Shown piece after piece: positions 45,585-53,799 of a stretch of 64,000 nucleotides of DNA. The notes below the pieces were generated by a model. That model made no database searches. It saw nothing but the letters and a program-made list of their open reading frames with translations, and was not told where the DNA came from. This DNA comes from Vicinamibacterales bacterium (lineage in GTDB: Bacteria > Acidobacteriota > Vicinamibacteria > Vicinamibacterales > 2-12-FULL-66-21), in contig DASXLB010000004.1 of the NCBI GenBank assembly GCA_036496585.1, positions 176,929-240,928 of the forward strand, read 5' to 3'. The first letter of the stretch is position 1. Each line of letters starts with the position of its first letter. Position numbers and translations under genes: made by a program.

Positions 45585-46481
45585 ATGACGAACAGTTCGA
45601 TGTACATCCGAGCCCTTGGCGGCGTTCTGGTGCTGGCGAGCGTGCCGCTCGCGATCGCGCGACTGAGCGCCTCCGAGAAACCGCACTTCGACAGTCAACT
45701 CCGGGATGGCGCCATCACGATCGACGGTAAGTACGACGACTGGTATGGCAACCTTCAGCCCTTCGAGCAGGCGCCCGTCGCGATTCAGTTCCTGAACGAC
45801 AAAGACTATCTCTACATGCGTCTCACCGCGTCGGCGAGCGCGGAGCGCCGTGAGATCCTGCGCCAGGGCTTCACCGTCTGGTTCGATCCTGCCGGAGGAA
45901 CCAAGAAGCATCTCGGCATCCGCTATCCCGTCGTCGAACACGGAACCGGCGGCGACGATGCCGGTCGCGGCGGCTACGGCGGCCGCCGCGCCGGCGGGCA
46001 GGGAGGCGGAAGTGGAGAGAGCGAATCCCCGTCGGAGCCTTCGCCTGGCGACCGTATCGACGTGCTCGGCCCCGGCAAGGACGATGCGCGGATGCTCACG
46101 CGCGACCATGCTCCGGGGATCGACGTCGCCATCCGGGAGGATCAGGGGACGCTGCAGTACGAACTGAAAGTGCCGCTCGTGCACGACGCGGATCATCCGT
46201 ACGCCATCGACGCCACGCCAGGCAAGCCGGTAGGCATCGGGCTCGAAGCCGGCAAGACCTCGCAGGAGTCGTTCGGTGGCGGGCGTCCCGGCGGTTTCGG
46301 TGGGGGCGGCGGTGGAATGGGCGGCGGGATGGGCGGCCGCGGCGGTGGAATGGGCGGACGCGGGGGTGGCGGCGGTGGCGGCAGCCACGGCGGTGGCGGC
46401 GGCGGCCGCGAGAACGCCGAGAGTGCGAAGCCGTTGAAAGGCTGGGGGACGCTGTCTATTGCGTCGACGCCGGCTCGATAG
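45585..46481 (+). CDS. Secreted protein with DOMON/CBM9-like domain and Gly-rich tail
   Basis: 298 residues from ATG 45585; the upstream frame is open but lacks a signal, whereas MYIRALGGVLVLASVPLAIARLSA just after this start is a signal-like segment. The N-terminal half is a beta-sandwich (AITIDGKYDDWYGNLQPFE...IQFLNDKDYLYMRLTAS...GFTVWFDP) resembling CBM9/DOMON ligand-binding domains. The C-terminal quarter is almost pure Gly/Met/Arg (GGGMGGGMGGRGGG) followed by KPLKGWGTLSI. The gene's 3' end overlaps the convergent gene below by 26 bp. Function unknown. Confidence 0.75.
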   Translation: MTNSSMYIRALGGVLVLASVPLAIARLSASEKPHFDSQLRDGAITIDGKYDDWYGNLQPFEQAPVAIQFLNDKDYLYMRLTASASAERREILRQGFTVWFDPAGGTKKHLGIRYPVVEHGTGGDDAGRGGYGGRRAGGQGGGSGESESPSEPSPGDRIDVLGPGKDDARMLTRDHAPGIDVAIREDQGTLQYELKVPLVHDADHPYAIDATPGKPVGIGLEAGKTSQESFGGGRPGGFGGGGGGMGGGMGGRGGGMGGRGGGGGGGSHGGGGGGRENAESAKPLKGWGTLSIASTPAR

Positions 46482-46923
46482 CGCGGACGCCCGGGTCGGC
46501 AGCCAGCCGCTCCAGCGTCTGCAGCGGCATCCAGCCGATGATCGAATCGTAGGTGCTCGAGGTCGAGACGACGATGCCGCCGAGGGCCTTCATCTTCTTT
46601 TCCAGGTCCGGCCGCACCTGCGCGCGGACGTCGACGAACGCCCGGCCGTGTCGGTCGATTCGCACGACAGCGGCATCGCCCGGAACGGTCTTTCCCTGAA
46701 GATCGCCACGGCGGCGGTAGATGGCCGACAGCACGTGCTCGTTGATCTTGCGCTGCGCGAGCGTCCGCGCGTCGCGGACCTTGGTGTCGGCCGGCGCGGT
46801 CCGCTGGGCGCGGACGGCGGGAACGACGATGACAGCCGCGACGAGCGCGCACAGGAGCGCCAGGCCGGCCGAACGCACTGTCCTCAGGAAGTCTCCAGCC
46901 AAGTGAAGCAGAAAGCGTAGCAC
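46456..46923 (-). CDS. Stand-alone subtilase-prodomain-like exported protein
   Basis: 155 residues with an N-terminal hydrophobic segment (GLALLCALVAAVIVVPAVRAQ). The rest resembles the propeptide that precedes many bacterial subtilisin-like proteases: DAAVVRIDRHGRAFVDVRAQV, then a Gly-Gly turn and the ending GWMPLQTLERLAADPGVRAIEPAS. In full-length proteases this is followed by the catalytic domain; here the frame stops and no peptidase sequence continues on the same strand. It may be an inhibitor, a chaperone in trans, or a remnant. It overlaps the convergent gene's 3' end by 26 bp. Confidence 0.6.
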   Translation of the reverse strand: MLRFLLHLAGDFLRTVRSAGLALLCALVAAVIVVPAVRAQRTAPADTKVRDARTLAQRKINEHVLSAIYRRRGDLQGKTVPGDAAVVRIDRHGRAFVDVRAQVRPDLEKKMKALGGIVVSTSSTYDSIIGWMPLQTLERLAADPGVRAIEPASTQ

Positions 46924-46997
46924 GGATCGGTCTGCCGGCCTATCCCGCTGTTATTCAACGCTTTACGCAGCACACCTGGCCGCGGTAGCCTTGGCCG

Positions 46998-48371
46998 ATG
47001 GGGGTCGTGCTGCTCGTGTTCCTGGCGCTGCTGCAGGCGCCGGTGTCCTGTCCGGATGCCGCCCGTTGTCGGGCCGACGCCGAAGCCGCCGACGCGCGCG
47101 GCGATTACGAGACGTTTCACGACCTCGCCTGGCGCGCGGTTCAGGCGGGCAAGCCGAACGACCCCGCGCTGATGCTCCTGCTCGCACGCGCGCAGTCGCT
47201 CAGCGGCCGGCCGGAAGATGCGATCGTCATGCTGGGGCGGCTGGCCGATCTGCATGTGCCGATCGATCTTTCGCTGGCCGACTTCGACCGGGCCCGCCAG
47301 CGGCCGGGTTGGGCCGCGCTGGCTGAACGGATGTCCGCGCCCGCCGCTCCCGCCGCTGGCGGGGCACCGCCCGCGTCTCCGGCGCCCTCCAGGAAAGACC
47401 GGCCCGCGGTCGCGGACGCGACCTCGGTTGCTCCGTCACCGGCGTCAGCCTCCAGGAGTGAACCTGCACGGGCGGCGAGCGCCGCGCCCGTCAGGGCGCC
47501 CGGTGCGGAGGTGACCCCGCCTCCGGCCGCGACTGCGACGGGCGCCTCCACGGCGCCGCCGGACTCCGGCATGGTGACCGAGTTCGAGGCTCCTGCGGGG
47601 CTCGGCGCTTTTGCACTCGCGCACGATGCGGTGTCGCGGCGCTTCGTGATCGGCGATGCGCGGTCGCGCCGGCTGTTGATCGTCGACGAAGTGTCGAAGC
47701 ACGTCGTGCCGTACGTGAGCGCGGCGTCGGCGGGTTTCTACGACGAACTGACGGCGTTGACGGTCGACGCGCGCCGCGGCGATCTGTGGGTGGCGAGCGT
47801 GAAGGGGAGCGGCGACGACACGACGTCGATCGTGCACAAGCTGCAGCTCGTGTCCGGACGGGGCCTGATGGAGACGACGCCGGCCGTGTCCATGCAACCG
47901 GTGCGGTTCGTGGCGCTCGCGGTCACGCCCGACGGCACTCTTTTCGGTCTCGACTCGGCGGGCGGTCGCGTGTTCCGTCTGCGTCCGGGCTCCCGTGCGA
48001 TCGAGCTGGCGTGCCGCGTCGAGGCGCCGAACCCGACCGCGCTGGCGGCGGCGGACGATCGCACGTTGTTCGTGGCCTCGGATCGGGGCCTGCAGCGCGT
48101 CGACCTGCCGTCGCGCGTCGTGCAGACGGTCAAGTCGGTGGAGGACCTGAGCGGATTCGTCTGGCTGGCGTGGCGGGCGGGGGCGCTCTACGGCGTGCAG
48201 CATGCCAGCGGCGCGTCGCTGGCCGTTCGTCTCGTCCTGGACGCCGCGGGGGCGCGGGCGCAGCCGCGTGCGATCCTGGCCGCGTCGCCCGACGCGATGG
48301 TGGCGACGGTGGCCGATGGCGGCTTCTACTACCTCCTGCTCGGCGCGATCCACCGTCTCCCGCTGCGCTGA
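46998..48371 (+). CDS. Secreted TPR-like plus beta-propeller protein, unknown
   Basis: 457 residues with a short signal peptide (MGVVLLVFLALLQAPVSC). Residues to about 110 form helical, TPR-like repeats (ARGDYETFHDLAWRAVQAGKPNDPALMLLLARAQSL). A low-complexity Ala/Pro linker spans roughly 115-190. The C-terminal 260 residues show strand repeats of a propeller type, e.g. FVIGDARSRRLLIVDEVSKHVV, GDLWVASVKGSG, GTLFGLDSAGGRVFRL and TLFVASDRGLQRVDLPS, as in SMP-30/NHL-like proteins. Probably a scaffold or lactonase-like sensor at the envelope; no catalytic residue can be named. Confidence 0.72.
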   Translation: MGVVLLVFLALLQAPVSCPDAARCRADAEAADARGDYETFHDLAWRAVQAGKPNDPALMLLLARAQSLSGRPEDAIVMLGRLADLHVPIDLSLADFDRARQRPGWAALAERMSAPAAPAAGGAPPASPAPSRKDRPAVADATSVAPSPASASRSEPARAASAAPVRAPGAEVTPPPAATATGASTAPPDSGMVTEFEAPAGLGAFALAHDAVSRRFVIGDARSRRLLIVDEVSKHVVPYVSAASAGFYDELTALTVDARRGDLWVASVKGSGDDTTSIVHKLQLVSGRGLMETTPAVSMQPVRFVALAVTPDGTLFGLDSAGGRVFRLRPGSRAIELACRVEAPNPTALAAADDRTLFVASDRGLQRVDLPSRVVQTVKSVEDLSGFVWLAWRAGALYGVQHASGASLAVRLVLDAAGARAQPRAILAASPDAMVATVADGGFYYLLLGAIHRLPLR

Positions 48372-48389
48372 TCGCCGCCGCGCCTGCGA

Positions 48390-49247
48390 CTAGGAGGCCG
48401 CCGCAGTAGAGGCTGCGCGGACCAGGAGGGCGCGGACGTACAACAGGGCGAATCCCGCCCGCTGGACGTTCTGCTGCGAGGTCGACGCTGGTTCGGTGGT
48501 GACGATGGCGAGATCGCAGCCGGCGCCGGCGGCCTCGACCAGCCGCGCGTGCAGGAGCGCCGACTGCACGCCGTGCCGCCGGTGCGGCGGCAGCGTCGCT
48601 GCCCCGGCCAGCTGCGCGAGGCCATCGACGATCCGCAGCGCGCCACCGCCGGCCAGTTCGCCGCCGCGCCGTGCGAGAAACAGCCGGCACCCTGGCGCCG
48701 CACTGAAATCCGCGAAAATCTGCGCGAGCGCCTCGCGCCCGACTGGCTCCGCGGGCGGCGGCCCGTCGAATGTGTCCGGTGACGCGAACCCCTCGGCGAC
48801 CGCCCTGATCCACGTCTGCGAGTCTTCCGTCGATGTCGCGAGCACTCCGCGTTCGGCGGCGGCCTCGAGGGCGCGAGCAGACGCCTCGACGTGCTCGCGT
48901 AGCAGCGACAGGCCCAGTACGTTCTCATATCCGATCAGTGCGTAGCCGCGGTGCGTCAGCGCGGCCGCGACGGACGCATCGCCCAGTGACGAGAGCTCGA
49001 CCCGCATCGCGGCGCCGCGCTCGTCGTAGCGGCGCTCCAGCCGTTCCAGCTCGCCGTCGTCGAGCGGCGCAAACCCCAGTCCGGCAATCTTGTTGAAGGG
49101 CTGGCCGGCGCCGCCGTAGACCGCCGTTCCTCCCCCCACTGCTTCGATGAGCAGATCGGGCCTGCGCGAGGCGCGGGCGAAGGCGGCAGCCGTGTCGGCT
49201 TCGGCGCCCTCGATCCGCGCGGCGAGCGTCGTGGTCGCGATCGTCAT
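48390..49247 (-). CDS. GNAT family N-acetyltransferase
   Basis: 285 residues. The C-terminal half has the GNAT core: LAQLAGAATLPPHRRHGVQSALLHARLVEA, where HRRHGVQ is the acetyl-CoA pyrophosphate-binding loop, and AGFALLYVRALLVR as the final strand. The N-terminal half is a degenerate, second GNAT-like or acceptor domain (FNKIAGLGF, YALIGYENVLGL). Acetyl acceptor unknown. It is divergent from the flavin enzyme at 49267 with 19 bp between starts, so the two share a very tight promoter region. Confidence 0.82.
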   Translation of the reverse strand: MTIATTTLAARIEGAEADTAAAFARASRRPDLLIEAVGGGTAVYGGAGQPFNKIAGLGFAPLDDGELERLERRYDERGAAMRVELSSLGDASVAAALTHRGYALIGYENVLGLSLLREHVEASARALEAAAERGVLATSTEDSQTWIRAVAEGFASPDTFDGPPPAEPVGREALAQIFADFSAAPGCRLFLARRGGELAGGGALRIVDGLAQLAGAATLPPHRRHGVQSALLHARLVEAAGAGCDLAIVTTEPASTSQQNVQRAGFALLYVRALLVRAASTAAAS

Positions 49248-49266
49248 TTGGCCTCATCATAGATGG

Positions 49267-50334
49267 ATGCCGTCGCTTCTGCTCTCGCCGTACGCGCTTG
49301 CCGGCCTCACATTGCGGAACCGGATCGTCGTGTCGCCGATGTGCGAGTACTCGAGCGTCGACGGCTTTGCGAACGACTGGCACCTCGTCCATCTCGGCAG
49401 CCGAGCGGTTGGCGGCGCAGGGATCGTGCTGACGGAAGCGACGGCCGTCACCGCCGACGGCCGTATCAGCCCGCACGACCTTGGCATCTACCAGGACGCG
49501 CACGTCGACATGCTGTCGCGGATCTTCGCGTTCGTCCGCGAGCATGGAGCGGTCGTCGGCGTGCAGCTCGCCCACGCGGGTCGTAAGGCGAGCAACGGGC
49601 GGCCGTGGGACGGCGGCCGCCCGCTCTCGACGTCGGACGGCGGCTGGGAACCGATCTGGGCCCCCAGCGCGCAGCCGTTTCGCGACGGCTGGCAGGTGCC
49701 GCGTGCCATGACGAGGGACGACATCGCCGCGGTCGTCCGCGCCTTCGCCGCCGCGGCGTCGCGCGTGCTCGCCGCCGGCGGCCAGGTGATCGAGCTGCAC
49801 GCAGCGCACGGCTACCTGCTGCACGAGTTCCTGTCGCCGGTGAGCAACCAGCGCGACGACGAGTATGGCGGCGCGTTCGACAACCGCGCGCGGTTCCTGC
49901 GCGAAGTCGTCGACGCGGTGCGGCGCGTCTGGCCGGAGCGGCTGCCGCTCTTCGTCCGCATCTCGGCCACAGACTGGGTTGACGGCGGCTGGACCCTCGA
50001 CGATTCGGTTTCGCTGGCGCGCGATCTGAAGAACCGTGGCGTGGACTTGATCGACTGTTCGACGGGCGGCAACGTCGCGCACGCGACGATCCCGGTGGCT
50101 CCGGGCTACCAGGTGCCCGGTGCCGAGCGCGTCAGGCGCGAGGCAGGCATCCCGACCGGCGCCGTCGGGCTGATCACCGAGCCGAGGCAGGCGGAAGAAA
50201 TCCTGCAGCAGGGGCGGGCGGACCTGATCGTCATGGCGCGGCAGCTGTTGCGCGATCCGTACTGGCCGTTGCACGCGGCCCAGGCGCTCGGCGACGCACC
50301 GCCCGTTCCCGACCAGTACCTCCGCGCCTTCTGA
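49267..50334 (+). CDS. Old Yellow Enzyme family NADH:flavin oxidoreductase (YqjM/NamA-like)
   Basis: 355 residues from ATG 49267; the frame is open upstream but runs into the divergent GNAT gene. Family marks: the regulatory cysteine in SPMCEYSS, QLAHAGRK, the substrate-binding His pair in ELHAAHGYLLHEFLSP, and the FMN phosphate region near the C-terminus (LLRDPYWPLHAAQ). The short subfamily of ene-reductases (YqjM-like) is the best match. They reduce activated C=C bonds of xenobiotics and are often oxidative-stress induced. Soluble flavoprotein; physiological substrate unknown. Confidence 0.9.
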   Translation: MPSLLLSPYALAGLTLRNRIVVSPMCEYSSVDGFANDWHLVHLGSRAVGGAGIVLTEATAVTADGRISPHDLGIYQDAHVDMLSRIFAFVREHGAVVGVQLAHAGRKASNGRPWDGGRPLSTSDGGWEPIWAPSAQPFRDGWQVPRAMTRDDIAAVVRAFAAAASRVLAAGGQVIELHAAHGYLLHEFLSPVSNQRDDEYGGAFDNRARFLREVVDAVRRVWPERLPLFVRISATDWVDGGWTLDDSVSLARDLKNRGVDLIDCSTGGNVAHATIPVAPGYQVPGAERVRREAGIPTGAVGLITEPRQAEEILQQGRADLIVMARQLLRDPYWPLHAAQALGDAPPVPDQYLRAF

Positions 50335-50439
50335 CGCCTCATCTCGCGGCTGCCCGATCGGCTATACTGCGCGCGTGACGGCCGCGGAGCGCGGCCGTGG
50401 ATCCGATGACCCGGCACGGTGTCCGGGAGGAGCGCGCGC

Positions 50440-53400
50440 ATGACGTCCACCCGCCTGATCGAATCCTCGTCAGCCCCCCTTCGCCTCGACGCGGCGCGCG
50501 CCTTCGTGCGCGAGCGGACCGGGCGCAGCGACGTCTGGATCGTCGCCGCCTCGCGGGGCGCCGCCGATGATCTGACGCGCGCGATCGCCGTGGAAGCGGG
50601 CGCGACGATCGGGATCCACCGTTTCAGCCTCGCCCAACTGGCGCTCCACCTTGCCGGGCCCGTCCTTGCCAGCGAGGGGCTGGCGCCGGTCACCTCTCTC
50701 GGCTTCGAGGCTGTTGCGGCGCGCGCGGTCTTCGGCGCGCAGCGGGACGGCGTGCTCACCTATTTCGGACCAGTGGCGCGCACGCCCGGCTTTCCGCGCG
50801 CGCTGGCGCGTACGGCCCAGGAACTCCGGCAGGCCGCCATCCCGCCCGATCGTCTCGGCCGACTGCCGCTTGGCGGGCCGGATCTCGCGGGGCTGCTGGA
50901 TCGCGTTGACGCGCAGTTCACCGAGGCTCGCGCCACGGATCGCGCCCTGCTGCTGGAGGCGGCGACACGGGCGCTGACCCTGCCCGCGGCCGGCTCGCAG
51001 CTGTCGACGGCCGGCGTCCGGTTTCCGGCGCTCCTGCTGCTCGACGTTGCGATCGACTCGGCAGCCTCGATGGCGTTCGTCGCGGCGCTGCTGGCGGCGT
51101 CGGCCGACACGCTGATCACGCTGCCGTTCGGCGACGTGGCGACGCTCGACCGCCTCGCCGCGCTGGGGGTGACGCCTGAAATCCTGGAACCGTCCGGCGA
51201 CGAGGACCTCGTCGCGTTGCGCCGGTACCTGTTCGCGAAATCGCAGCCGCCCGAGCGCCAGGCCGCCGGCGACGTGCGCCTGTTCTCCGCACCCGGCGAA
51301 GGACGCGAGTGCGTCGAGATCGCGCGACGCATCCTGCAGGAGGCGCGGCGTGGCGTGCCGCTCGACGAGATCGCCGTCTTCGTGCGTTCGCCGGAGCGCT
51401 ACGTCGGTCTGCTCGAAGACGCGCTCCGTCGGGCGATTCCGGACGAGTCCGGGCAGGCGCGCGCCTGGTTCGATCGCGGCGTCGTCCGTCCCGCCGCGGC
51501 CGGCCGTGCGTTCCTGGCGCTGCTCGACTGCGCCTGCGAAGGGCTTTCGGCCCGGCGGTTCGCCGAATACCTGTCGCTCGGACAGGTACCGAAGGCCGCC
51601 GAGGCGAGCCGCGCGGTACCGCCCGCGCTCGCCGACGCCGAGGAAGCGATGCTCGAGGGACCCTATCGCTATCTGACCGTCGCCGACGAGGACGCCCCTG
51701 CGCTCGAGCCGCCGCCCGATCTTCCCGGCGACGCGCGCGACGAGGGGGATCCAGACGAGGGCACGCTCGCGCAGCCCTGGAAATGGGAATCGCTCATCGT
51801 CGAATCGTCGGTCATCGGCGGCGACGCGGAGCGCTGGCGCCGCCGCCTCAAGGGGCTCGAGCGCAAGTATGAGATTCAGATCGCGGCCGAGCTGAAGAAG
51901 GACGCGCTCGAGGATTCGCCGAAGGCGCAGCGGATTACCCGCGACTTCGTCAATCTGGGACATCTGAGCCGATTCGCGCTGCCGATCGTCGAGAGCCTGG
52001 CCGGATGGCCGGCGCGCGCGACGTGGGGCGAGTGGCTGCAGCTGTTCGAAGCCCTGGTGCCGCGCGTGCTTCGGGAGCCCGGCTCCGGCCACGTGCGGCG
52101 CGCCCTCAGACAACTCAACCCGATGTCGGACGTCGGGCCGATCACGCTCGGCGAAGCGCGCGGCGTGCTTGCCGACACGCTGCGGACTTTTCAGCCGCGC
52201 CCGCCGCGCAGCCGCTACGGACGCGTTTTTGTCGGCGGTCCCGAGCAGGCGCGCGGCCGGACGTTCCGCGTCGTCTTCGTCGCCGGTCTCGCGGAGCGGA
52301 TGTTTCCGCAGCGGCCGCACGAGGATCCGATGCTGCTCGACGACGAGATGCGCGCGCCGCTCGCCGCGGGCCTGGCGCTGCAGGAGGATCGGGCGCGCGC
52401 CGAACGGCTGCTGCTGCGGTTGGCGGTCGGCGCGCCGACCGAGCGCCTGTGGCTCTCCTATCCGCGTCTCGAGGCCGGCGAGTCTCGGCCGCGCGTGCCG
52501 AGCTTCTACGTGCTCGACGTGATGCGGGCGATCACCGGGAGGATTCCACCGCCGGCGCAGCTGCAGGCGGCGGCGTTCGATGCCGGCGGCGCCGGACTGG
52601 CGTGGCCGGCCCCCGCCAGCCCGGCCGACGCGATCGACGACGTGGAGCACGATCTCGCCGTGCTGCGGGAGCTGATGCAGATCGAGCCGCGCGCGCGCGT
52701 GCGCGGCCAGGCGCACTACCTGCTGCGCCTGAACGAGGCGCTCAAACGTTCGGTGTCGGCGCGCTGGGCCCGCGGCCGATCGTCGTGGACGCCGTTCGAC
52801 GGGATCACCCGCGTGACCGGCATGACGAAGCCGGCGCTTGACAAGCACCGCCTGACCGCGCGCCCCTACTCGCTGTCGGCGCTGCAGAAATACGCCGCGT
52901 GTCCGTACCAGTTCCTGCTCTCGGCCGTGCATCGTCTCGAACCGCCGCCCGACATCGAGCCGTTGCAGAAGCTGGATCCGCTGACCCGCGGATCGATCTT
53001 CCACGAGATCCAGACGCGCCTCTTTCGGACGCTTCGCGAACGCGATCGCCTGCCGGTCACCGCCGCGCAGCTGCCCGAGGTGGTCCGGCTGCTCGACGAG
53101 ACGGTGAAGGCCGTCGCCGCGCGCTACCGCGATCGGCTGGCGCCGGCCATCGATCGCGTGTGGCGCGACGAGATCGCCGACCTGGCGCGCGACCTGCGTG
53201 TGTGGATCCGGCGGATCGCCGTCCCGGCCGCCGCGGCCGGACAGTGGCGGCCGGCCTACTTCGAATTTGCGTTCGGCCTGAAGGAGGAATTCGGCGAGGA
53301 CGTACCGCCGCGCGATCCGGCGAGCCGCCGCGATCCCGCGACGATCGACGGGCGGTTCACGCTGCGCGGCTCGGTCGATCTGATCGAAACGCGCGGTCAG

Positions 53401-53799
53401 GAACTCCGCATCACGGACCACAAGACCGGGAAGAACCGGACGACCGCGAAGACCGTGATCGGCGGCGGCGCGATCCTGCAGCCGGTGTTGTACAGCCTGG
53501 CGATCGAACAGGGACTCGGCGCCACGGTCGCGTCGGGTCGCCTGTTCTATTGCACCTCCGCCGGCGGTTTCACGGATCACGAGATCCCGCTCAACGAACA
53601 GACCCGCCGGAGCGGCGTCGAGGCGCTCGAGATCGTCGACCGCGCGATCGAGCTCGGTTTCCTGCCGGCGGCGCCCGCCGAACGGGCGTGTACCTGGTGC
53701 GATTTCCTGCCGGTGTGCGGGCCTGACGAGCCGCGCCGCGTCCGTCACAAGTCGCCCGACAGGCTCGGGGACCTGGACGCCCTGCGGGAAAAGCCATGA
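50440..53799 (+). CDS. addB: AddB-type exonuclease (PD-(D/E)XK, 4Fe-4S)
   Basis: 1119 residues from ATG 50440, preceded by GGGAGG 9 nt upstream; a TATACT hexamer at 50363-50368 could be its -10. The N-terminal region is an inactive helicase-like module. The C-terminal nuclease domain has DHKTGK (Asp993, Lys995) and the RGSVDLIE strand. Cys821 (AACPYQF), Cys1084, Cys1087 and Cys1093 (CTWCDFLPVC) match the widely spaced iron-sulfur cluster of AddB. Its stop overlaps the addA start by 4 nt (ATGA). AddAB-type helicase-nuclease complexes process double-strand breaks for RecA loading. Confidence 0.88.
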   Translation: MTSTRLIESSSAPLRLDAARAFVRERTGRSDVWIVAASRGAADDLTRAIAVEAGATIGIHRFSLAQLALHLAGPVLASEGLAPVTSLGFEAVAARAVFGAQRDGVLTYFGPVARTPGFPRALARTAQELRQAAIPPDRLGRLPLGGPDLAGLLDRVDAQFTEARATDRALLLEAATRALTLPAAGSQLSTAGVRFPALLLLDVAIDSAASMAFVAALLAASADTLITLPFGDVATLDRLAALGVTPEILEPSGDEDLVALRRYLFAKSQPPERQAAGDVRLFSAPGEGRECVEIARRILQEARRGVPLDEIAVFVRSPERYVGLLEDALRRAIPDESGQARAWFDRGVVRPAAAGRAFLALLDCACEGLSARRFAEYLSLGQVPKAAEASRAVPPALADAEEAMLEGPYRYLTVADEDAPALEPPPDLPGDARDEGDPDEGTLAQPWKWESLIVESSVIGGDAERWRRRLKGLERKYEIQIAAELKKDALEDSPKAQRITRDFVNLGHLSRFALPIVESLAGWPARATWGEWLQLFEALVPRVLREPGSGHVRRALRQLNPMSDVGPITLGEARGVLADTLRTFQPRPPRSRYGRVFVGGPEQARGRTFRVVFVAGLAERMFPQRPHEDPMLLDDEMRAPLAAGLALQEDRARAERLLLRLAVGAPTERLWLSYPRLEAGESRPRVPSFYVLDVMRAITGRIPPPAQLQAAAFDAGGAGLAWPAPASPADAIDDVEHDLAVLRELMQIEPRARVRGQAHYLLRLNEALKRSVSARWARGRSSWTPFDGITRVTGMTKPALDKHRLTARPYSLSALQKYAACPYQFLLSAVHRLEPPPDIEPLQKLDPLTRGSIFHEIQTRLFRTLRERDRLPVTAAQLPEVVRLLDETVKAVAARYRDRLAPAIDRVWRDEIADLARDLRVWIRRIAVPAAAAGQWRPAYFEFAFGLKEEFGEDVPPRDPASRRDPATIDGRFTLRGSVDLIETRGQELRITDHKTGKNRTTAKTVIGGGAILQPVLYSLAIEQGLGATVASGRLFYCTSAGGFTDHEIPLNEQTRRSGVEALEIVDRAIELGFLPAAPAERACTWCDFLPVCGPDEPRRVRHKSPDRLGDLDALREKP

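Noticed and set aside
50470..53748. 1092-codon minus-strand frame opposite addB
   Set aside because: Arg-rich composition typical of an antisense shadow; addB carries intact iron-sulfur and nuclease motifs.
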